Source of the DNA: Anaerolineales bacterium UBA5195
GTDB taxonomy: Bacteria; Chloroflexota; Anaerolineae; Anaerolineales; Villigracilaceae
Direction of reading: 5' to 3'
NCBI GenBank assembly: GCA_002412925.1
Contig: DHVZ01000020.1
Span: 1 to 39,179, forward strand
Length of the DNA stretch: 39,179 nucleotides
This document shows, piece by piece, positions 37,619 to 39,179 of the stretch. The translations under genes were made by a program, and so were the position numbers. The notes below the pieces were generated by a model. It was not told the origin of the DNA and made no database searches. It saw only the letters and a list, made by a program, of their open reading frames with translations. Position 1 is the stretch's first letter. Every line of letters begins with the position of its first letter.

Positions 37619-39179
37619 ATGTGCGGTATCTTTGGCATCGTAACAAAAAATGAACAACCCCTCGGCAACATCCTGGCCGAAGCGGCCCAGCGGCTCACCT
37701 ATCGTGGCTACGATTCGGTCGGCGCGGCCACCATCAGCGGCGCCAAGGTCGATCTGCGCAAGGATGTTGGCCGGGTCAAGGAGGTCGCGGTCAAATACAA
37801 TTTCGCCGAGATGAGCGGCCAGCGCGGCATCACCCAGTTACGCTGGGCAACCTTCGGTGAACCGTCCCAGGTCAACTCGCAGCCCCATCTCGATTCGGAC
37901 GGCGACCTGGTCGGCGCGCATAACGGCAACGTGGTCAACAACGTTGAACTGCGCCAGCAATTCATGGCCGAAGGTATGACCGTGCGCTCGATGAACGATG
38001 GCGAAAGCTGTGTACATGCCGTCGAGCGCTACATCAACCGCGGGGAGGGCTTTATCGATGCCATCCGCCATGCTTATGACGACCTGCAGGGCGATTATTC
38101 CTTTGTGATCGGCAGCGTTAACGATGACAAACTGTACGCCTTCAAAAAAGGCTCCGGTCTGGTGGTCGGCTTGGGCGAAGATTTCTCCTGCGTTTCATCG
38201 GACCTGCCTTCGATCCTGCCCCTGACCCGCAAGATCATGCGCCTGAACGACGGCGAGATCATCACCCTCTGGCATGACCGGGTCGAACTGCATTCCGTCA
38301 AGGACGGTTCGGTCATCGCCCGCGAGCCGGAACTGGTCACAGAGACGATGGAAGCTGTCCAAAAAGGCGGATTTGCCCATTTCATGCTCAAGGAAGTCCA
38401 CGAACAGAGCCAGGTGGCGCGCGAAGTGCTGCACATGCTGAATGGCTCCCCGGATGTTGCGACCGTTGTCGAAAAAATGAAGAACGCCCGCAACCTGTAC
38501 TTCATCGGCTGCGGCACGAGTTACCACGCCTGCCTGACCGGGGCGGTTTATTTTGCGCAACTGGCCGGACGGCCCGTCATCCCGGTCCTGGCCCCGCAGT
38601 TCATGCCGCAGTACGCCCCAACGGTCAACGCCCAGGATGTCGGTTTGTTCGTCAGCCAGAGCGGCGAAACCAAGGATGTCTTGAATGCCCTCGAAATGGC
38701 CGAAGCCCGGGGCATGGCCTGCTTCGGTCTGGCCAACGTCATCGGCTCGACCCTGACCAAGGCCACCGTCTGCTCGCTGCCGCTGTGCTGCGGATATGAG
38801 ATCAGCGTCCCGGCGACGAAAACCTTCACCAACCAGGTTGTCTCGTTCCTGTATCTCGCCTACCGCCTGGCCGGGCGCGACACCAAAGAGTTGGAGACTA
38901 TTCCGGCCCTGATGGACAAAACCCTCGAGATGGTTTCCGGGCAGGTCGAGACAATCGCCGCCGAGATCAACGCTTGGAACGATCTGTACTGCCTGGGCTA
39001 CGGCGCAACCTATCCGATCGCCCTGGAAGGCGCGTTAAAGCTGAAAGAGATCACCTACGCCCACTGCGAAGGCATGCTCTCGACCGAATTCAAACACGGA
39101 CCGCTCTCGGCGGTCACCAAGGGCTTCCCGATCCTGTTCGCGGCCGGGCCAAATGATTTGCCGCTGCTGGTCAGCGGGT
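37619..39179 (+). CDS. glmS: Glutamine-fructose-6-phosphate aminotransferase, divergent (cut by window end)
   Basis: Makes glucosamine 6-phosphate from fructose 6-phosphate and glutamine, the first step to amino-sugars of the cell wall. About 520 of some 600 residues are present; no stop occurs before the edge. Met is followed by the catalytic Cys (MCGIFGIV). The glutaminase domain has LRWATFGEPSQVNSQPH, where most GlmS have THG and NAHPH, plus HNG and a conserved Asp. The isomerase domains hold CGTSYHACL, SQSGETKDVLNALE, VPATKTFTNQV and EGALKLKEITYAHCEG. The start is ATG 37619, with AAAGGA before it. Sequence drift suggests a distinct GlmS branch or paralogue. No glmS ribozyme is seen. Confidence 0.88.
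   Translation, partial: MCGIFGIVTKNEQPLGNILAEAAQRLTYRGYDSVGAATISGAKVDLRKDVGRVKEVAVKYNFAEMSGQRGITQLRWATFGEPSQVNSQPHLDSDGDLVGAHNGNVVNNVELRQQFMAEGMTVRSMNDGESCVHAVERYINRGEGFIDAIRHAYDDLQGDYSFVIGSVNDDKLYAFKKGSGLVVGLGEDFSCVSSDLPSILPLTRKIMRLNDGEIITLWHDRVELHSVKDGSVIAREPELVTETMEAVQKGGFAHFMLKEVHEQSQVAREVLHMLNGSPDVATVVEKMKNARNLYFIGCGTSYHACLTGAVYFAQLAGRPVIPVLAPQFMPQYAPTVNAQDVGLFVSQSGETKDVLNALEMAEARGMACFGLANVIGSTLTKATVCSLPLCCGYEISVPATKTFTNQVVSFLYLAYRLAGRDTKELETIPALMDKTLEMVSGQVETIAAEINAWNDLYCLGYGATYPIALEGALKLKEITYAHCEGMLSTEFKHGPLSAVTKGFPILFAAGPNDLPLLVSG

Noticed and set aside
1..39179. CRISPR array, prophage or toxin-antitoxin locus
   Set aside because: No regularly spaced direct repeats, no phage structural genes and no small paired toxin-like genes were found.

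Overview
The window looks like chromosomal DNA of a moderately GC-rich Chloroflexota bacterium, probably Anaerolineae-like. The assignment is an inference. It rests on the actinobacterial/Chloroflexi type of inositol-3-phosphate synthase, a T-box-controlled thrS, a bacterial Elp3 homologue, a CASTOR/POLLUX-type channel, many uncharacterised membrane and lipoprotein genes, and start codons sitting directly behind -10 boxes. No phage, plasmid or CRISPR locus is visible. The only insertion sequence is at the extreme left end.

Layout. 1-1534: IS1182-type element whose transposase carries a one-base deletion. 1551-4949 (minus): GAF histidine kinase, PfkB sugar kinase and M20 peptidase, in one direction with short gaps. 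5121-9735 (plus): ino1, a lipoprotein NodB-like deacetylase, a HIT hydrolase and an Elp3 homologue that contains an in-frame palindromic repeat. 9787-12828 (minus): an operon prs, GNAT acetyltransferase, mutM, membrane-anchored unknown. 12914-14322 (minus): B12-binding subunit of methylmalonyl-CoA mutase followed by its chaperone GTPase MeaB. 14528-16913 (minus): tRNA-Val(GAC), then a T-box leader with an ACC (Thr) specifier and terminator, then a thrS without the TGS domain. 17025-18497: a 64-residue conserved-looking protein, then a class D/E-like sortase with a 62-residue membrane protein. 18561-22659: an RNA m5U methyltransferase, a divergent pair of Cys-rich proteins, and ndh with a Rex/CRP-like operator. 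22780-26758: CASTOR/POLLUX channel, UPF0173 hydrolase, membrane protein, PAP2 phosphatase. 26908-30417 (minus): two-subunit class I fumarase, a quinate-5-dehydrogenase-like protein and a nucleotidyltransferase. 30701-32906: AT-richer glycosyltransferase plus polytopic membrane protein. 32940-37365: a BioF2/CelD-type acyltransferase diverging from a PP2C-like/TM/propeller protein and an unknown partner. 37619 to the end: a glmS homologue cut by the window edge.

Most genes are housekeeping: C1/C3 and TCA metabolism, PRPP, DNA repair, tRNA charging and modification, respiration, envelope. The most unusual material is non-coding. A bipartite sequence is shared by the 5' leaders of the CASTOR channel and the glycosyltransferase, with compatible base changes in a possible helix. 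The T-box leader holds an embedded dispersed repeat and lies right behind a tRNA gene. A REP-like palindrome is translated inside elp3. Several promoters predict nearly leaderless mRNAs.
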